A program made the position numbers and the translations under genes. From positions 56,177,460-56,241,459 of the forward strand of contig CM044872.1 of NCBI GenBank assembly GCA_024500155.1: a stretch of DNA of 64,000 bases, read 5' to 3'. Below are positions 22,604-34,915 of the stretch, piece after piece. Positions within the stretch are counted from its first letter, which is position 1. Every line of letters begins with the position of its first letter. The notes under the pieces are model-generated. The model had not been told where the DNA came from and did not search any database. It saw only the letters and a list, made by a program, of their open reading frames with translations. This DNA comes from Chenopodium formosanum (taxonomy: Eukaryota > Streptophyta > Magnoliopsida > Caryophyllales > Amaranthaceae).

Positions 22604-24180
22604 CCAAATTCTAGAACGGAGTAGTAGTTTTGTAGGTTTTTCATCAATTTTCAGAGTGAATTTTTAGGGGAAAATTCAATTTCATGTTTACTCTGTATTA
22701 TTGTTGTACAAATTATAGATATTAGTTCTCGATTAATCATCTTACAAGTGTATAAACTGAAGAGCAATTAATCAACAAATTCCTGGTTTAGCCATTTGTT
22801 TTGTCCTCAATAATTGTCTAAATTATTGGACTGATTCTTTATGAAAAAGTTTCACTCTACTATATTAATACTCAACAGGGTACTTGATAGAATAAATAAA
22901 GTATGTTAAAGGCTACAATAAGATCTAGACTCATACTAAAATAAGGGAATTATAGAATTGTAGTATCAAATTGGTCTTTTTTGCAAATTTGGATGGTTGC
23001 TTATCGTTTCTCATCCCCCTTCCCTTACTTTTTTTTGAAGGTGGGGGTATCTAAGATGTACTTTTACGATCACTTTATAAATGTCTATACACATAAATGG
23101 ATTTCAATTTACTTAAAATTTACACATCTCAATTATGTATAAAATATAGAGTAACTTTGTGTAACACTTTATCAATACACATAAATCAAGCTCAAATAAC
23201 ACTACGGCTAGTAGTAGTTAAAAAAAAAATTTATTTACCATTTGTCACAAATATCTCCCCAAATTTTGTAAAGACAATCAAATCTAGTAGTCATTTTTAC
23301 ATGAAAAATCAAACTTATGCCTAAAATTACCAAACTTTCCGACCCAAAAAAAAAAAAAAAAATAAAAAAAAATAAAATTGTGGGTACTTTTCCACCTAGG
23401 ATGGTTCACATGGGTCCCATGCCATGGGCTAAAAACAATGCATTTACAAGTAGCACTTTTCCACTCAAGTTGGTCTGTAAAATTAGCTAGTTGTCAAAGC
23501 CATACTACATTTTCAATCATTTTCTTGTATGATTCTCAAATCCTCAATCAATTGGCCACTTCTAATACATTTAGTTTAGTACTAATACATTTAGTTTTTT
23601 GCATAAATCAATTTCATTCTACTTTGTTATTGGTTGGTCTCTACCTTGTTTAGTGCCCTTAATCATGCATTTGTGCTTCCTAAAAGAAGGATTAAAAAAT
23701 AAAACTCTCTTTTGTCCATTCATTTCTCCCCCATTCACAAGCTATTGCTATTTGCGATGGCATATTCCACTGCCTTACAACTTTCTATTTGAACAGTAAT
23801 AGTCCAAATTAAGTTAATATGTTACTCTTCAAAGTATGCTTTTTTCATATTTTATGCTACAGTATAGTTTAAAAAATATACTTGTATGACAATTGACAAA
23901 TATATACTTCATATTTCATTGACATGTAATTTCTTATATCAGATCAGTGTAAGATGATTACCTTGAAATTTTTTAATTGTGTAACAAATACAAGTATATA
24001 TAGTTAGCTGCTAGTTGTTTGTTTTTTATTTGGTTAAAGTTATTGATATCATAATTCATAACTGAAGTACATATTTAATCATCAAAGAAAAGTTTCCCTT
24101 AGTTTTTGACAAATAATTTAATTGCCTTTTTTCCAAAATAAAATAAAAGGTATTGCTTTATTATATTAATTTCTTATTAG

Positions 24181-24290
24181 GACCTGTTCTGATTTACTTA
24201 TATAAGCTAAAATGAACTAAATTGAATTGTTTATAAAAGAAGGAAATTAGAAACTGAACTGAAATTAAGCTGAATAGAACAAATGCTAGT
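24181..24290. mobile_element. Small MITE, reverse-orientation relative of 18721-18889
   Basis: Its reverse complement matches 18721-18889, with an internal deletion of the CAG/TTCAG-rich part. The two lie in different places and orientations within duplicated segments 2 and 3, so they are independent insertions. Confidence 0.5.
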
Positions 24291-25886
24291 CTATTTAAAA
24301 GTTATAATCTTTTCACCAATCGAGCTTTATAAGTCTAGATATTTCTTATTACCAATGCGAGATGATTCACTTGAAACCTTAGATTGTGTATCAAATATAA
24401 TTGGTAGCTGCTAGTTGTTTGCTATTGATTTGTTTAGAATTATAGGTAACATAGTATCTGAAGTACTTTTTATCAAAGATAATTTTCACTGAGTTAATGA
24501 AAGGGAAGTAAAGTTCACCTTTTCTTAAAAGAACAAAAAGTGCCACTAAATATTTATTTTTTAATTAGCTAGGTGATAAAATTATTATCTTGTCATCAAT
24601 TAAGTTTTGTAAGTTTTTGACAGGGAAAAAAGGAAATCAACACCAAACTCTTGCTCGTGGATACTAGTGAAAGATGTGAAACTTAATTCGGTAGATTTAA
24701 TTTGGTATGAGTGACGACGATAATTCAATTAGACTGGCAGATTTCATGAATCAAGTATGTAACTAACGCACGATGATGGCATGTTACATCTCTTATAGAG
24801 CTTGACAAAGCTAAGGTGTACTTGAATTAAACCATACCAAACTCTTAACAGTTACTTTTAGTGATTTTTAGTTTTCTTCTACCCCATTCCCTTCTTAAAA
24901 ATAAACGTACGTTAAAATCTGTAAACAATTGTTGATCTCAGGATTTAAGTACCATTCCTTTATTTTCTTTCTAATATACTCATTTACCGTACACTCTTCT
25001 AACAAAGTTTTATAAAGTTATAGTATAGGAAAAAAATATAATTAAAATAAGATGGTAAAATAATATATTTGGCAAAGATAAGATAAATTAGGAATCCATA
25101 CATCAAATGAGGACACAACACCTCAAAATAAACGATATAAAAGACGAGACGGAGGAACTATGTCACTTGATAGTTACAAGACTAAATAGTAAGCCAACAA
25201 AAAGGAGTACGAGCAAAGAGCTGGCGAGAAAAATCCCTATTTGATGGTGGCTGAGGTACTTTTTGAAGATAATATTTAGTAGTAAATCCTTCTCTCTTTG
25301 ATAAGGACAAACCTAGATGTTGCTTTAAAGTTACAATTAAATCATTTATTAATGGTTATTTTAGTAGTAATTGCAACATTAGTCAATAAATTAATCATAA
25401 CAAGTTTTCTTAGATATGTGCTACAAAGCACCCACAAATTAAAGATGATTAAACAAAATTAATCAGAGTAAAAAAGCATATATATCCATGCTACTTGAAG
25501 GCAGAAAATGAAACAAAAATTAAAAACAAATCTTGTACCAAGAAAAGAATCATGCTTTGGGAAACAGCTTGATATGATGTCTATATTATTCTTCCAAGCA
25601 CCAAGCAAAACTTTGCAACTATCTTGTACAGTTTAATGTTTATTTAAGAAGGTTGTAAATTTTACTCTTAATTGGCTAATGTTAATCATTTAACTAAGTA
25701 GATCGAAAAATGAAGCTAATTCTCACTTTTAATTACTCATAGGCGCACTTTTTGTACTTTAAATAACTTGTGATACGGATTTTGTAGGTGAAATAGATCT
25801 AACCTCGTAGATTGAACATAACGTGATTAATGAATTAAATCATGTATATATGGATGATTGATAGATCAACTAGTTTAATGGTATCT

Positions 25887-25922
<36 letters not shown>

Positions 25923-26097
25923 ATTAAGAGATTTAACTACTACTAATAAGAAAAGAGAAGTGGTTTTTGAAGGGAACATCGAGCTTTTAAAAGTTCTTAT
26001 TCATATTACATGTTAGATACCTTTTTATTACGAAATTAGTGAAATCCAATTAACAAGAACTTAAAAACTTTTCTTAAGGCTAATAATTTAGAAATTT

Positions 26098-26200
26098 TGA
26101 GAGTGAGGGATAGCTCAAGTTGTTAGAGCTTCCCTCCCGGTCCCAATAAATATTGGGATCGTTTCACTTGTCCTTGTGGCTCTCTAAACACCGAAAAAAT
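26098..26200 (+). mobile_element. tRNA-derived SINE, copy 1
   Basis: It has a tRNA-like A box (TAGCTCAAGTTGTTAGAGC) and a B-box-like GGGATCGTTTCAC about 35 bases later, then GTGGCTCTCTAAACACC and a short A-rich end. It shares its body and 3' end with copies at 40143 and 63841. Confidence 0.75.
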
Positions 26201-27446
26201 AATTTGAAAATTTCAAAAGAAAATATAGAAAAGTCGAAAATAAAATGAAAATAATTACGGGGAAATGACGTGGGAATAAACTCTTTTTGCAATTGAATCA
26301 GACAAAAAACAAGAAAATATATAAAGTGCAAGGAAGAAACATCCCCACTTTGTACTTTTAAAGATGAAATTTATAATATATCCAAAACTTTGAAAATGAC
26401 TAGCTAGCAAGATGTTTGATTACACAAATAATTCCCCCAATGGTTAGTACTAATTAATAACAATATTTGATTTGTATTAACATTAGCAAGTTTCCTTAAT
26501 TAATTCATGCTTATATTGCTTGTGAACCTGGCCTAATGTAAGCATCCACAATGGATCAACCAATCTAATTGAATACAAGTAATGTGAGATCCAGCAAATT
26601 ACATGGTTAATGCAATAATTTTTACGTACAAAATTGTACATCTTATCTCTTATGAATTGAATTTGTGGTTCGTAGGAAACAAGCAGATTCGAGATGATAC
26701 GATCTATTTTCTCTCTGAACACCATGTAAAACCTAATATGTTGTTATAATTTATGTCAACTTGAGACTTGCAAGGATTGTGACTTATCTGAACCATTTGA
26801 TTAGAACAATGATTGCAAGAAGCTTATATTCACTTTTATGCTTATTGGTTATATGTTGTATAGGATGACATAGATCTACATATTTCACCAATCACTAAAT
26901 ATGTGTTAGCTACTTCCACAAGAGAAATTTTATGCTGATCTTGAGGAATGCAAAGAAAAAGATTAGGCTACGTTAATGACTAAGAGATTTGTATACTACT
27001 CTTAAAAATAAAAATTAAATAGGGTCAAAAATCAACCCAAATTAAAAATCGTAACACAAACTCAATCCAACTTCAATTCAATGACCTAATTTAGATGAAA
27101 TTGTATCTAAAAATAGAGAAATAATGATTATGCAACGAAATTAATTTGTTTGAATGTTAAACTTATCAACAATAGACCCCAAAACTGATAAAATTCGAAA
27201 TAAACCCGGATCATATGACTCAAATCGCTGAATATACTTCCGTTATCACTTTTACTATTAGAGTTCTCAACAGTTCTTAAGTTTCTCTAAATTAATACCA
27301 AAAGATGTCCAAATTCACAAAATAGTATAATATGACTTTGATTTATATTAAAAATTACCAATATGAATTACTCTATATTAATTAAGAAATACTTAATAAA
27401 ATTACGTGCATGTCAATTAGTGTTAGATTATACTTTATATTTTCTT

Positions 27447-27449
<3 letters not shown>

Positions 27450-27537
<88 letters not shown>
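27450..27537. repeat. (TA)44 microsatellite
   Basis: An uninterrupted TA repeat of 88 bases. Confidence 0.95.
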
Positions 27538-27541
<4 letters not shown>

Positions 27542-27653
27542 TTTATATATCCATGCAATGCAACATAATTTTTTCTACATTTTAAAAAAAAAAAATCAAA
27601 AATCACAAATCCTTTTGTTTTATTCGTCCCTTGCCCTCTCCAATACCCCTGAC

Positions 27654-28191
27654 TAGGGCTGGCAATTTCACCCGAATTCATGGATAACCGAACCATCCGA
27701 TTCGATTAAATGGATAAAAACTCGACAAAACACATATTTTATATGGATGATGGATGGGTCGGGTGATGGATCGGGTCGGATTCGGGTGGATCTTCATCCA
27801 TCCATCACCTGACCCACCCACCCATCCATCTGCTTCTATTTTTTACAAAATTTTAAATATTTTTTTACCTATCTGTAATACTACATAAGTATATACTTCA
27901 TATATACTAGTAATATAAGTTAAAGTTCGTATAAAAGTGTGAATGTTGGAAAATTTAAAGATTTCGTCAACTATACATCAAATTATTAGTTTATGTATAT
28001 TAGTATTATGACTAAAGGATAGTGTATTTTATTTCACTCATTGTTCACCCGATTCATCCGCGGATGATGGATGGATTGGATGTGGATGAAGAATTAAATG
28101 GTGATGGATGGGTTGGACGACAGATGGATCGTTGGCGGATGGAGGTGGATTACGCTCCACCCGATCCACCTCTGATCCATTGCCAGCCCTA
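27654..28191. mobile_element. hAT-type MITE (538 bp, 8-bp target duplication)
   Basis: The ends are perfect 14-base inverted repeats TAGGGCTGGCAAT and ATTGCCAGCCCTA. They are flanked by an exact 8-bp duplication CCCCTGAC at 27646-27653 and 28192-28199. Eight-base duplications with short inverted ends mark the hAT superfamily. Subterminal regions carry many GGATGGATG and GATCCAC words in both orientations, probably transposase binding repeats. No transposase gene is present. Confidence 0.9.
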
Positions 28192-28199
28192 CCCCTGAC

Positions 28200-29039
28200 C
28201 CCTCGATCTTTGTATTTCGGCAGCCTTAAAATTGTACTTCTTGGACCCTCTTCTCCACCTTCAATATTTCTCACTCGCTCGGTTGCTCCTTCGTAGTATA
28301 CTCCATATATATTCACTTATTTATATCTTCATGTTTCATTTTTTCTCATCAACTTTATAATACTTTATATAATTATACTCCCTTCATTTCATAATATTTT
28401 GCTAATTATTTCATTATACTTTGCTAATCTTGACTTAGCTTCTATAACAATATTTATGTGCTTGCTTTGCCCACATTCTTTTCAATAATATATGAATAAC
28501 AAATTTTATGTTAGTATATTGTTAAATTAATTTTAGATAATACGGAGTATATATTTTAAAATAAATAATTTAAATTTTTTTAATAAATAATTAAAAATAT
28601 TAATGGTCAATGTTAAATATTTTTGTTAAATTTTTTCCGACAAAATGGTTGAGATATTTATTTTATTTTTTGAAAAAAAAATTGTTAAAATATTACGAAA
28701 AGAAAGAATTAAAAGAAAAGGAAAAGAGTAGGGCAAAATAGTGAACTGTGGCGATAGGAGTAAAGAAAATGAGTTGCAATACAATAGAAAGGTGGTGGTT
28801 AGAGTAGATGGTAGAATCTATATGACACTTCCATGGCTTTTTAATTTCACAGAATCACATGTATATAGCATCTATGAATTGAGATAAAATATATAATAAA
28901 CTTTAAATAATTAATCCGCATATATATCACAAATAGTTATTACATTGTACGCCTTCTAAAAATGTTATTATCACAACATTATCATTCACAATAAAAAATG
29001 ACAAATTATAATAAAGTCAAGCATAAACTATTACATTAC

Positions 29040-29076
<37 letters not shown>

Positions 29077-29680
29077 ACTAGTATTCTACAAGTTTGAAAT
29101 GTTTATTTACTATTAAATAAGCTAATTTAAAATATTTGGTGAAAAACTTATTTAAAACTAAGCTCCTTTGATTTAATGCTTTCTTTTATCCTTTTTAACT
29201 AACATATTTAAGTGTTCTTAGATTATATTTGTAAATTCCAAAACCATGTAGAATACAAATATAATCTAAATGATTCAGATCTACATATTTCTTGACATAA
29301 TTGATTACACCATTACTATGGCCAAGGATTTGATAATTTAGTTCAACGTTTTCATTCAAAACAGAAATAAAGGAGCATCAGACGATTTGAAAACAATAGA
29401 AATATACATGACAATTAGAGTTTATATATTAATTCTTTTTATTTGATTATTACAAACTTTGGCATTGAAAATATATTGTTATACATTTTATCCTAAAGAT
29501 GGGTACTCAATTAAATGCATATAAAATAATTATTCAGATTAATCAGATATAATAAATTTAAGTATGTTACATGAAACAAATTATGTTAAAATCATAATAA
29601 AAAAATATTAACAAATTACATGAAACTTTGGTATGAGATTTAATCATGCGCCAACTTTCATTTTCATTTAATCTCTTCTT
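28200..29680. other. AT-rich noncoding region
   Basis: I see no gene. There is a MITE-like start (CTCCCTTCATTTCATAATATTTTGC near 28378) with a weak complementary end near 28690, a 33-base A run at about 29042-29074, and short phrases near 29590-29630 that recur at 62316-62345. Confidence 0.5.
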
Positions 29681-29681
29681 C

Positions 29682-29832
29682 TAGCTTTTTTTTTTTTTTC
29701 TTGAAACATCTATTGTTCTAGCTTATGATTTGCCGTTTCAAGCAATGCATAACCATGATTACCCTTATTTCGAGTTGTTAACGAAGGAATTGTTAAAGTT
29801 GACCCAAATTCTTACAATCCCATTAAGCAATG
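29682..29832. repeat. Direct repeat A, overlapping the 3' part of the RIP-like fragment
   Basis: It starts TCTTCTTCTAGC and matches 30137-30288 at about 90%. Its last 37 bases also match the first 37 bases of the copia LTR, with two differences. Confidence 0.85.
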
Positions 29833-30130
29833 CATCACAATTCTCTTTCATTGCGGATGCAATCACTTCTTCCAGTACTTTAAATCGACAAGCCTCGATA
29901 ATATGGACGAGTAAGGTAGTGAATTGCTTACATGGAAATCCTTTAGACCTTTTCTTTCCATGATTTAACATCCAAAAATGTAATGTCTTCAATGCGACGT
30001 CCAATGCGTAAGGTTCGATTGCAATTAGACTCGAAAAATCATGTTGAATTGTAGGGAAGTCACGCCACTCATTACCCAATACCAATCCGGCAACTACATA
30101 ACCACTCTCTTTCTTAAATTTAAAGTACAT
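29765..30130 (-). pseudogene. Ribosome-inactivating-protein-like fragment
   Basis: A 121-residue open frame on the minus strand resembles the second half of the type 1 RIP domain (rRNA N-glycosylase). A YVV strand comes first. A Leu-rich helix region and a segment EACRF follow, at the place where RIPs carry their catalytic Glu and Arg helix (consensus EAARF). A conserved Trp then lies about 30 residues on. The N-terminal half, including the usual first active-site Tyr region, is missing, as is a signal peptide, and the EAARF helix is altered. It is best read as a truncated remnant with no expected activity. The gene family is common in Caryophyllales. Assignment is by motif only. Confidence 0.5.
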
Positions 30131-30136
30131 TTTTAT

Positions 30137-30251
30137 CTCTTCTTCTAGCTTTTTTTTTTCCTTGAAACATTTCTTTTTCTAGCTTATGATTTGCCGTTTC
30201 AAGCAATACGTAAGCATGCTCACCCTTATTTCGAGTTGTTAACGAAGGAAT
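30137..30251. repeat. Direct repeat A', flanking the copia 5' LTR
   Basis: This second copy of the stretch at 29682 runs up to base 30251 and passes without a break of homology into the copia LTR. It would encode the C-terminal end of a second RIP-like copy on the minus strand. Confidence 0.8.
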
Positions 30252-30796
30252 TGTTAAAGTTGGCCCAAATTCTTACAAGCCCATTAAGGAGTATTATGCA
30301 AAATTTGCTAGAAAATTCTAGCAAATAATCTAGCTACCACCTAATACTAGAAGTCAAAGGACTAATCTAGAGATTTCCACTATGTCGGTGGAATTTGGTA
30401 GAAATTCCATTGAATTTCCTTGGCTTTGATCACCGACATATACATTCCTATAAATATGATGCTATGGCCATAATTTATATGATCAACACAAGATAAAAGT
30501 CATATTCACTATAAACCTTCTACTACAAAGTCTTTCCACCTTATTAGTTCCTTTATACCTAAACTTCCTCCTTGTAATATAATCCACTATTATTCTAATA
30601 CTCCCTTGTGAGCACTTATTATTGTAAGAGTAACCTTGTAACCATACACTCCTTCAATTAGTTTTATTTTGTACTCTCAATTTAATATAGTGGAATTATT
30701 TTCATTGCTCGTGTGTCTTTTCGATATTGCTTATTTTGCATTTATCTTTATTTCTCGATTTATTTTACGCTTCCGTTACGTGCTCGTATCCTAACA
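30252..30796 (+). repeat. Copia 5' LTR
   Basis: 545 bp, beginning TGTTAAAG and ending TCCTAACA. A TATA-type TATAAATA lies at 30449-30456. Confidence 0.92.
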
Positions 30797-30798
30797 AG

Positions 30799-30810
30799 TG
30801 GTATCAGAGC
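30799..30810 (+). promoter_or_regulatory. Copia primer binding site
   Basis: TGGTATCAGAGC, complementary to the 3' end of initiator tRNA-Met, lies two bases after the 5' LTR. Confidence 0.9.
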
Positions 30811-30822
30811 TAAAGGTTTATA

Positions 30823-33800
30823 ATGTCAAGCGTTACAAAGTTCGACATCGAGAAATTTGATGGTAAGATAACCTTTAGTATCTGGAGAATTCAGATGCAA
30901 GCCGTTCTTATTCAGAACGAATAAAAAAGGCCCTTGATAAGAAGCCTTCAACCATGTCTGACGAGCAATGGCAAGAGTTGGATGAAAAAGTCATGTCGGC
31001 TATCCAACTATGCTTAACTAAGGAGGTGTTACGTGTGGTGGTACATGAGAAGACTACAGCTGCCTTATGGACAAAGCTCGAGTCTCTTTAAATGACTAAA
31101 AGTCTTGCCAACAAACTTCGTCTCAAAGAGAGGCTTTATACAATTCGTATGGCAGAAGGTATGTCCATCCAATCTCACCTTGATGAATTCAATTCCATTA
31201 TCATGGATCTTAAGAATTTGGATGTTAAAATTGATGATGAGGATAAGGCTGTATTATTAATTGTCTCCTTACCTCCCTCTTACAAACACTTCAAGGAAAT
31301 TATATTATAGGGTTCCAGTGAAACTATTTCTTTTGAGGATATAAAATCACACTTACTCTCAAAAGAAAAATTTGACCTTGAAGTGAATAATGAAGATAAA
31401 GCCGAAGGGCTTAATGTAAAAGGGAGATCTCATGAAAGAGGTAACACACATAAAAAGAAATTTCGATCTAAATCCAGGGGACATAAATCTAATGTCACCT
31501 GCCGCTACTGTAAGAAACCGGGGCATGATGTTTCTGAATGCTTTAAATTTAAAAATAAAAAGGAAAAAGAAGAAAAATATAAACAACCTCAAAAATCGGC
31601 CGAAGCTAGTTTCATTGAAATTAACTCAGAAGGTGATTCAGTGTTACTTGTAACTTCTGAAAAGAAGGGCTTTAATGAATGAATTCTTGATACTGGTTGC
31701 ACTTATCATATGTGTCCTCATAGGGACTGGTTTACCACATATGAATCTGTTTATTGTGGTAATGTCTTAATGGGTAATGGGAAACGATGTTTCCTGTAAG
31801 GCTATTGGCATAGGTTCAATCAAAATCAAGAGTCATGACGGCGTTGTCAGGACATTAACTAAGGTTCGTCATATTCCTGACTTAAAACGCAATATGATAT
31901 CACTGGGTACTCTTGAGTCTCTTGGATATAGATTCTCGGCTGAAGGTGGAGTTTTGAAGGTCACCAAAGGTGTCCTCGTTGTCATGAAAGCCACGAGAAG
32001 TGGCAGTTTGTATGTCTTATAGGGACATACAGTGACAGGTTCAGCAACCATTTCATCATCATTTTCTTATTCTGATCTTACTCAATTATGGCATAAACGC
32101 CTCGGCCATATGAGTGAAAAAGGAATGGACATCCTGAGCAAACGTGGACTTCTCGGCTCACCCAGCACGGGTAAGCTAGAATTCTGTGAGCACTGTGTCT
32201 ACGGGAAGCAAAAGAAAGTAGGTTTCTCTACTACTACTCACAGAACTAAGGGTATTCTTGATTATATCCACTCTGATTTATGGGGACCTTCTAAGGTCGC
32301 CTCTTGTTCTGAAAAACGCTACTTTATGTCCATCATTGATGATTTTTCTTGTAAAGTCTAGATTTATTTCTTAAGGCATAAAAATGAGGCTTTTCCCACT
32401 TTCAAGAAGTGGAAAGCTCTTGTAGAAAACCAAACTGGGAGAAAAATAAAGAAGCTTAGGACTGATCGTGGCATGGAATTTTGTGAAGGCGAATTTGAAG
32501 AATTCTGCGCTCAAGCCAGTATTGATAAGACACAAAACATTACCAGGAAAGCCTCAACAAAATGGCGTAGCAGAGCGTATGAACCGAACTCTTCTAGAAA
32601 GAGCTTAGTGTATGATCTCTAATGCTGGACTATGGAGTCGTCGTTATCTATGGACGGAAGCCATATCTACAGCCGCATATATTGTCAACCGTTCTCCACA
32701 CTCTTCTATTGACTTCAAAATTCCAGAGGAAGTCTGGTCAGGTACAACCGTTGACTACTCTTGTCTAAAAGTTTTTAGTTGTATCGCTTATGCTCATACT
32801 AATAATGGCAAACTAGCTCCTAGAGCTGCTAAATGCATTTTCATTGGCTATTCCTCAGAATCTAAAGGCTATAGATTATGGTGTCTCGAGTCTAAGAAAG
32901 TGATTCTTACTCGAGATGTTACTTTCAATGAAAATGCTACTATCAAATCCTTTGGCACGGAGTCTTCATTTTCTTCTCCTAACACAGGTAATCAGGATGG
33001 TGATAGTGAGAAGGTGGAGTTCAAGTTGGAGACAACTAGCCATTCTCCTATGTTTGAAATTGATGCTTCCTCAAGCCATCATTCCAGCCATGATGATCAA
33101 GATCATGATGACAGTTCTCCGATTACCACTGATCCAAGCCAACCACAAAGCCCTCATCAATAGTCAGACTATAATCTGATAAGGGATCGCTAAAAAAGGC
33201 ATATTATAAGGTCATCAAAATACTCTGGAGATGAATATGTGCTTTCTTACGCATTATCAGTTGGCGAAGAAACCGCAGTTGGAAAGGAGCCATCCTCTTA
33301 TTTAGAAGCCATCTCCGGTTCCGATTCCTCTAAATGGCTTGTGGCAATGAACGAGGAGATGGAGAGTCTCCATAAGAATGGCACATGGGACTGGTCGAGC
33401 CACCCAAAGGCCGAAAAGCAATTACTTGCAAATGGATCTACAAGCAAAAAGAAGGCATTCCAGGAGTTGAACCTGCAAGATGGAAGGCGCGACTTGTTGT
33501 CAAAGGATGCCACTAAAAGGAAGGTATTGACTTTAATGAGATTTTCTCTCCTATTGTTCGTCATACCTCTATTCGAGTCCTTCTTGCAATGGTTGCTATG
33601 TTTGACATGGAGTTGGAACAACTCGATGTCAAAACTGCTTTTTTACATGGAGACCTTGAAGAAGAAATTTATATGAAGCAACCCGAGGGATTTGTCGTTC
33701 CCGGAAGGGAAAATCATGTCTGTTGCTTAAATAAATCCTTATACGGTCTCAAGCAAGCCCCGAGACAGTGGTATAAGAGATTTGACTCATTTATGAGTAA

Positions 33801-34859
33801 ACAAGGCTACATATGTAGTCACTATGATCAATGTGTCTACTTCCGATAGTACGGTGTAGTCTATATCTATTTGCTGCTATATGTGGATGATATGCTCATA
33901 GCATCTAAAGATAAGGCATTGATCGATAAATTGAAGTCTCGACTTCATAAGGAGTTTGAGATGAAAGATCTTGATGCAGCTAAGAAAATTCTCGGAATGG
34001 AGATACATCGAGATCGGCAGGCTAGTAAGTTATTCCTATCTTAGAAAAGTTATATCAAGAAAATTCTTGATCACTTTAATATGAATAATTGTAAGCCTGT
34101 CTCTACCCCACTTGCTGCACATTTTAAGCTGTCATCTGCATCTTGTCCACAAACGGAGGAAGAAAAGGAGAAAATGGCTAGTATTCCTTATGCTAGTGTA
34201 GTTGGCAGTCTTATGTATGCCATGGTCTGTACTAGACCTGATCTAGCATATCCTGTGAGCATGGTAAGAAGGTATATGCACAACCCTAGCAAAGAGTATT
34301 GGAATGCTGTAAAATGGATATTTCGATACCTAAAAGGTATTGTAGATACGGGGTTGATATTTTATAAGAACTTAACAACTTCTACTGATGTTGTTGGGTT
34401 CGTTGACTCTGACTATGATGGTGATCTCGACCGTCGAAGGTCTCTCTCCGGTTATATCTTCACTCTTTGTTCAGGAGCAATAAGTTGGAAGGCTCAATTG
34501 CAACCAATAGCTGCTCTTTCCATTACTAAGGCAGAGTATGTCGCAGCAACTGAAGGTATAAAGGAGGCTAAGCTACATGGTTGTGAGGTCTTTTTATAGA
34601 TCTTGGCATACCACAAGGTGTCACCGTGGTATACTCTGATAGCCAAAGTGCTATCCTTCTTACCAAGAATGATGCTTACCATTTCAAGACCAAGCACATC
34701 TCTGTCAAATACCACTATGTCAGAGATACTATTGATCAAGGTGAAATTATGGTTAACAAGGTACATACTTCAGAAAATCCTGCAGATATGCTCACAAAGC
34801 CACTTCCTACCACTAAGTTTGATCATTGCTTAGACTTAGTGGGAATTCATTATTGCTAG
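30823..34859 (+). pseudogene. Copia gag-pol polyprotein, broken
   Basis: Starts with an ATG 27 bases after the LTR. Gag has the UBN2-type region and a zinc knuckle (CRYCKKPGHDVSEC at about 31500-31540). The protease has the DTG motif (31690), following a TGA that replaces the usual Trp codon at 31679-31681. The integrase has an HHCC finger (32092-32205) and the core. The reverse transcriptase (VKTAFLHGDLEEEIYM, then YVDD near 33881) and RNase H (VDSDYDGD near 34400, ending at 34859) follow. Lesions include stops near 30922, 31089, 31308, 32020 and 32359, a 7-base tandem duplication near 31767-31780, and frameshifts near 32530 and 33400. The protein could not be made intact. Confidence 0.9.
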
Positions 34860-34901
34860 ATCTTTATTGGGCTCCTACGACAAACTATCTACAGAATTTT
34901 T

Positions 34902-34915
34902 TCCAAGGTGGAGAT
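34902..34915 (+). promoter_or_regulatory. Copia polypurine tract
   Basis: CCAAGGTGGAGAT directly precedes the 3' LTR, the expected plus-strand primer site. Confidence 0.7.

Larger units (their letters stand above)
22604..27645. other. Noncoding region; copy 3 of the ATL downstream segment
   Basis: No convincing gene is seen. Blocks at about 23390-23510, 23660-23840, 25340-25450, 25530-25670, 26376-26520 and 26583-26720 match copies 1 and 2 in order. It also holds a reversed MITE (24181), a 34-base A run (25888-25921), a SINE (26098) and a (TA)n tract (27450). Bases 27000-27250 carry degenerate CAACCCAAAT-like words. Confidence 0.55.

Noticed and set aside
26101..26180. tRNA gene
   Set aside because: The A and B boxes are tRNA-like, but the sequence does not fold as a full cloverleaf with paired acceptor stem by eye, and it shares a 3' tail with two other copies, so a SINE fits better.
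27382..27696. Minus-strand frame with a long Tyr-Ile repeat
   Set aside because: It is translation of the TA microsatellite.
28038..28316. Open frames on both strands in the 28.1 kb region
   Set aside because: They run through the subterminal repeats of the hAT MITE and have no domain.
29730..29963. Plus-strand open frame over the RIP-like region
   Set aside because: It is the shadow of the minus-strand frame, which carries the family-like motifs.
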